DNA from: Stichopus chloronotus
Lineage: Eukaryota; Echinodermata; Holothuroidea; Aspidochirotida; Stichopodidae
Assembly: GCA_021234535.1 (NCBI GenBank)
Contig: CM037842.1
Coordinates: forward strand, 27,744,189-27,808,188
Reading direction: 5' to 3'
DNA: 64,000 nucleotides
Within the stretch, counting starts at the first letter, position 1, and each line of letters opens with the position of its first letter. Below, in pieces: positions 60,091 to 64,000 of the stretch. The notes beneath the pieces were generated by a model, which saw only the letters and a list, made by a program, of their open reading frames with translations, did not search any database and had not been told where the DNA came from. The translations under genes were made by a program, and so were the position numbers.

Positions 60091-60892
60091 AAGTGTAGTT
60101 GATGTAGTTGCTAACTAATTTCACAAATCTTTGCTTTATAATGATCACTTCATCTATGCATCTTCAGCTGGCATTGTGCTGGTTTCTGATAAAATATGTG
60201 TTGTGTTTGCAGAGTTTTAAGCTATGGTTATTTGCTGACCTAAAAACAAAGAAGTTGTGTGGAATAGTGTCTGAAAGCCCAATATGGTTGATTAAATTCT
60301 GCACCATACACACAGTTGAGTTTCTAGTTAGTCCACAAATCAGCTGTACAGTGTTTGGTATCATGCTTCTTTTATATCTGTTGTTTTGACCATTAAAAGT
60401 GCTCACATAGTTTTCAAAGCCCTAATTGGTTTTTTATTCCAAATGAGACATTTGTTTCAAGTCTGAAAATGGTGATTAACCAATATGACCTTTGTGGAAA
60501 ATGGTGAGAAAAGGTTGATCTGCTCATCTTTCCAGAGGAATCATTATTATCTGAGATACAGCTCTCGTTCTGCCATCAAACATTGTGGAATACATTTGTC
60601 ATCTGAAGTGGAAATGTAATAGTTGTGTCACAGATTTTTTATACTAAAAAGTCTTAGAATACAGCAGAGGTGTGTATAGAGATGAATATATGTTATCACC
60701 TGGTTATGTAGATGGGGTAGATAGAGGAATTTGTGTGGTTATATAATTGGCAATCATTTCAGCTGTTATATGAGTATATCTCTCGTTCCTGGCGAGTGTG
60801 TACTGTACCTGTGCTATCATTGTGGAGAATTCTTGGCCTCAAATGATACACATCACTAATGGCTTTATCTGGTAGTCTGTGGTTACTACAAT
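60091..60892. other. No gene recognised
   Basis: AT-rich sequence with open frames of up to 93 codons. None has a recognisable domain, and I see no repeat internal to this stretch. Confidence 0.5.
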
Positions 60893-60962
60893 TCACAGCG
60901 CGTACTCCCTCACCCCATATAACCTATGCATTACCGTATTGACCATGGTCTAGCATCTGGAG
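60893..60962 (+). mobile_element. F1 fragment
   Basis: This is the first ~70 bp of F1 (GCGCGTACTCCCTCACCC through GTCTAGCATCTGG). It is followed directly by unrelated sequence and then by the S2 3' hairpin end. Confidence 0.7.
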
Positions 60963-61002
60963 TATATTGCAACTTGGAAAAAATTAATGCAGGTGTATTT
61001 TT

Positions 61003-61039
61003 GGCAAGGAATCACTAAGCCTCTTGGCTTTCTTGTTAA
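61003..61039 (+). repeat. S2-family 3' end hairpin, solo copy
   Basis: The word GGAATCACTAAGCCTCTTGG followed by CTTTCTTGTTAA matches the 3' ends at 34,361 and 34,111 almost exactly. AAGCC and GGCTT form a 5-bp stem with a 4-nt loop. No tandem units precede it, so this is a truncated or solo end. Confidence 0.7.
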
Positions 61040-61549
61040 TGTTTCTTTAAAGGAGAAACACTCCTACCATCGCACATACATCGATAGTATACAGTACCAC
61101 ATAACTTAACACGTCCTAGTGCTCTGTGATACTGTACTGCATACACACAAGTACTGCGAAAACTTCTTAGAGTACTATTACCACGGCCTTGTTCTCATTT
61201 AAGACCACATTGATTGACCAAGTCTGCAAGAAAGATATCTAGTATTGAAGGGCGAAACATGTTCGCATTTAAAGAACATGTTTCTTAGTAAGCTTGCGGG
61301 ATTAATTAACACACCGTCTGGGAGTGAAAGGGTGGAATCAGCAGTTTACATCGAGATAGGTCATCCGATCCTCAGTCAGCTTGGGTCACTGTTAAGTTCC
61401 TGAGCTTTCAGGTAATGTATTAAAAATGCAAGAGGGATTAAGGAAACCTTCAGATAAGGATTTGGTTAACATTCAGAACACACAAATTTGAAGTGCAATG
61501 TTTCGAGCTTCCACACTACAGAGATTAATCACCTTTTGTGGACTCGAAA

Positions 61550-61800
61550 TTCACAGCGCGTACTCCTTCACCTCATATAACCTATGAATTACCGTCTTGA
61601 TCATGGTCTGGCGTCTGGCAATTTTGCGTGTGTGTGTGATCTGCTCACCGCCCTTCCGCAATTGCCAGCCTTTTGGACTCGCAGCAAAGTTTCTATCCCG
61701 CTACAGCATCTGCTGCAATCTACCTTTTTGCACTCTGACGTGTGAACAAGGCCCTTATCATCTCCCTACTGATCTTCTAAAAGTAAGGATTTACTCCTGA
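61550..61800 (+). mobile_element. F1 element, left-terminal copy
   Basis: The copy starts near CACAGCGCGTACTCC and keeps the F1 order: CTCATATAACCTATG, ATCATGGTCTGGCGTCTGGC, a TG run, CCGCCCTTCCGCAATTGCC and CCTTTTGGACTCGCAGC. The 67-codon open frame over it is a shadow of the repeat, because the same peptide pattern recurs in other F1 copies. Confidence 0.75.
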
Positions 61801-62199
61801 CAAGGTGATTTCATCTCAGAGGTCAGTGGCAGGGAGCCTCCATCTTCTTCCATTTTTATGGGCCAAAGTCCCAGAAAAGAGGAAGTTATAATGCAACACA
61901 CTACTGTTTAAATTTTGTAATCCACATTTATTAGTTTTATAGTACTACTACTGTAGCAGTGTCTATAGATAAAGTATCTGTGGTAGTCACCCAATTGCCA
62001 TGGTGACAGTTTGCCATACACTGGAAAACATGGCCACCTGTTGTTACTGTACAACAACTGCTGATTAGAAAATTTCTCTGTCAAATGTGCACACAGTTCT
62101 GCACATTGCTTGTCATAGACCTGTGGGTACAATTGCCACTCACTCACTCACCAGAGAAGACATTTGTATGTCATGCAGATTGATTGCAACTCCACAATT

Positions 62200-62462
62200 C
62201 ACAGCTCGTACTCCCTCACCTCATATAACCTATGCATTACCATATTGACCATGGTCTAGCATCTGGCAGTTTTGTGTGTGTGCGCGTGTGTGTACCTGGT
62301 CACCGCCTTTCCATACTTGCCAGCCTGGGCGGTGACCAGATACACACATGCGCACACACACAAAATTGCCAGATGCTAGACCATGGTCAATACGGTAATG
62401 CATAGGTTATATGAGGTGAGTACATGGCTAGCGAATTCCCATACCAATGAGTTTTGGGGAAT
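62200..62462. mobile_element. F1 foldback element, two head-to-head copies
   Basis: The left arm (from the CTCCCTCACCTCATATAACC word) and an inverted right arm (GGTTATATGAGGTGAGTAC) meet around 62,325, so the unit forms a long hairpin of roughly 125 bp per arm. Each arm carries a TG/CA run and the words ATTGACCATGGTCTAGCATC and CCAGATGCTAGACCATGGTC. The right arm ends in the F1 terminal stem-loop. It stops about 170 bp before the receptor exon, inside the 5' UTR intron. Confidence 0.8.
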
Positions 62463-62634
62463 ACATGAACGCCTATGATTGGAACTTTGATGATCGGCCA
62501 TATTAACTGCAGGCCACACATGTGTCGTCCATCATGAAATTCTGTACTTGGTAATCCATGCTGTTTTCTTAAAGATTTCCTTAATGTTAGCTTTGAAATT
62601 TTCTTTCTCCTCCCTTTTCCCATGTAGCTAGCAC

Positions 62635-62914
62635 ATGGCTAAGTCAACGAGTAAGAAGAAAGCAGCGGCTGATACCTCATGTGTCACTGAAGGCCCTCTC
62701 TGCGTGGTATGTGGGGACAAGGCAAACGGTATGCACTACAGGGCCATGACCTGTGAAGGGTGCAAGACGTTCTTCCGGAGGAACGCCCGTAATCATCTGA
62801 ACCTGAAATGCGAGATGGGAGGAGAAAGGCGGTGCGACATGGACCTCTACACGAGAAGGCACTGCGCCGCTTGCAGGATGAAAAAGTGCCTTGAGATGGG
62901 GATGCAGATAGAAA
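62635..62914 (+). CDS. Nuclear receptor DNA-binding domain exon (NR1H/NR1I-like), partial gene
   Basis: This exon encodes residues 1-93 of a zinc-finger nuclear receptor, a ligand-regulated transcription factor acting in the nucleus. A lysine-rich leader (1-20) precedes finger 1 (C23, C26, C40, C43), the P-box EGCKT and FFRR, then finger 2 (C59, C67, C77, C80) and C85 in the RMKKCLEMGM end. The stretch CDMDLYTRRHC followed by CRMKKC is closest to FXR/LXR (NR1H), with features of PXR/VDR (NR1I); the subfamily is inferred. A pyrimidine tract ends in AG at 62,626-62,627, so the exon starts at 62,628. An in-frame TAG at 62,629-62,631 makes ATG 62,635 the start, so the 5' UTR is interrupted by an intron. 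The donor GTGAGT is at 62,915, in phase 1. The whole DBD is in one exon; hinge and ligand-binding exons must lie past the window. Oddities are Thr where most NR1 members have Gly in the P-box, and seven rather than five residues between C59 and C67 (D-box). Confidence 0.93.
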
Positions 62915-63563
62915 GTGAGTGGTGCTTCATCTTTTTTGTCAATGAATCCTCTCTGTTTGGTACATTATAACAGATGAATTTGTAATGTCCATGACGTTAT
63001 GAGACGTGTTCCCATTTGAGTGAGCGCGGATGGAATGAAGATTAACGCTCACTCAAGATCAAGATCCGCTGATCATTTTGATTTACCCACTGGTGCAGAT
63101 CAAGATGCAGCGAACTCTGTCAAAGTTTTAAATGTGAACACAAGGTTTCGGTTGTGCAAGGAACTCCCAATCTCGTGAATATTCATTTTCCAATGTTTGT
63201 GTGGTATTGTAGACACAGGGGAATGATTTAGTGGCAAGCCAACTTGAAAATATTGGCCACATTTTCTCATGTTTGTGCATTGTGCTCATATGGCGTTGTC
63301 TACCATGCTCACTGAAATGTGAATACAGGTCTTGAAGCTCTGAAGTAAATTTATGGTAATTGTGGGGCCATAAAACCATGATCCACCACACTCACTCTGA
63401 TGGGAATGAGACCATGGACAGCACTTCCTGTGTTTTTATAGCAACATGAATTTTGTTGAAATTTGTCCTTTCTCCTTCAAGTAATTTGAGTTAGAATTTT
63501 TGTGTTTGTGGAGTGTGCCTAGAACTGTTATCCTGCTGTGCCCCTGCACTAGTAGGTCCGTAG
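62915..63563 (+). other. Intron 3' of the receptor exon
   Basis: The intron opens with GTGAGT. I see no exon-like open frame. Around 63,000-63,120 there are GATC-rich words (for example AAGATCAAGATCCGCTGATC) that resemble the GATC-rich element at 43.0-44.2 kb and may be a decayed relative. Small minus-strand open frames here look like chance. Confidence 0.6.
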
Positions 63564-64000
63564 CCTTTACTTTTAGTTATTGTGCAATTTACAGTAGCGG
63601 TCACAGAGCTTCTGCACCACGCCGTGCTGCTTTTTGCGTACCTGATTGGTGATTGCCTTATCCTGGGGGACAGGCGCAAGCCAACATCGGGGCAACGATG
63701 TCCCTGTTTGAGCTGGGTTATCACTTGGGACAAGTTGCATCCCACCCCTTCTCAGGCACTGGTCTATTTGCGGGCACAACTGGACCTAAACACCGGCCTC
63801 ACTTTCAGGTCCAGGGACAAGTGCAAGGCCCTCAAAGGAGCAGTTTTAAAACTTCTGGAGACTCCTTGGAGCCCATCCGGAATTGGCTCTGGGTCCTTGG
63901 ACTGTCTAGTAGACATTGTGCCCCTTGGTATCCATGGACCTCCAGGTCCCGGTACCCTCCTACATCCACCCCCACTTTCAGTGTTGGCTGGAAGTGGGAC
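63564..64000 (+). pseudogene. DIRS-like retrotransposon reverse transcriptase fragment
   Basis: One + frame stays open from just after a TAG at 63,561 to the window edge (about 145 codons). It reads like the reverse transcriptase of DIRS-type tyrosine-recombinase retrotransposons: a segment ending AYLIGDCLILGD (where active copies have a Y-[IL]-D-D catalytic motif), then WDKLHPTPSQALVYL, a DLNTGL turn, a RDKCKALKGAVLKLLETP segment and VDIVPLG. These blocks come in the order expected for the RT palm-to-RNase H junction. The catalytic motif is broken (YLIGD rather than YxDD), so this copy is probably dead. It lies inside the receptor intron in the same orientation. Family assignment is from remembered motif order, with no search. 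Confidence 0.7.

Overview
The window is AT-rich, intron- and repeat-dominated animal DNA. It has no operons, ribosome-binding sites, CRISPR array or prophage. One host exon is convincing: a nuclear-receptor DNA-binding-domain exon on the + strand at 62,635-62,914, with a clean splice acceptor and donor. Such receptors occur only in metazoans. The mix of DIRS-like, RNase H-bearing non-LTR, hAT-like and foldback elements, and TG/CA-anchored tandem repeats, suggests a marine invertebrate, perhaps an echinoderm. That placement is an impression, not a demonstration.

Most of the rest can be sorted into repeat families that I named by eye. S2 is a family of ~145-bp tandem units carrying clustered AGGTCA/GGGTCA words (6.4-7.3, 9.7-10.7, 12.6-13.2, 26.5-28.2, 32.0-34.1, 52.3-52.9 kb). 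S1 is an unrelated family, also ~145 bp, with a GTGGGCCC core (5.3-6.4, 8.9-9.6, 41.9-44.7 kb). Both are bounded by short hairpin-forming ends, like Helitron/Helentron-type or 'pearl'-type non-autonomous elements. F1 and F2 are two related foldback families, each with an inverted layout, a splice-donor-like word and a terminal stem-loop; at least 14 F1 pieces and 7 F2 pieces are present. F3 is a minor dispersed repeat. Smaller elements include a 383-bp hAT-like MITE (15.55 kb), several MITEs flanked by TTAA (25.9, 34.4, 42.6, 44.2 kb) and a 1.1-kb GATC-rich element (43.0-44.2 kb).

The most structured object is a 6.9-kb insertion at 52,942-59,818. It has 26-bp terminal inverted repeats, a 4-bp ATTT duplication, and an unoccupied paralogous site in the same window (about 7,073-7,110). 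It carries a decayed minus-strand coding region whose C-terminal 'WP' module is present in about four degenerate copies, and it has itself been invaded by a non-LTR retrotransposon tail (56.76-57.43 kb) and a tRNA-like SINE head (57.53 kb). Retroelement remnants also lie at 17.3 kb (possible DIRS RNase H), 21.9-22.2 and 37.7-39.4 kb (ORF1-like), and 63.56-64.0 kb (DIRS-like reverse transcriptase, inside the receptor intron).

Layout: 1-5 kb minisatellites and F1/F2 pieces; 5-13 kb S1/S2 arrays; 13-26 kb mostly unassigned sequence with small elements; 26-34 kb S2 arrays; 34-45 kb MITEs, F1/F2, a retroelement ORF1 and S1; 45-52 kb unassigned sequence and F2; 52-60 kb the large transposon; 60-62.5 kb F1 copies; 62.6 kb to the end, the receptor exon and its downstream intron. 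The receptor exon lies beside an F1 foldback. The S2 units repeat the hormone-receptor half-site AGGTCA at DR1 and DR4 spacing, which is the most provocative link in the window but may be coincidence.
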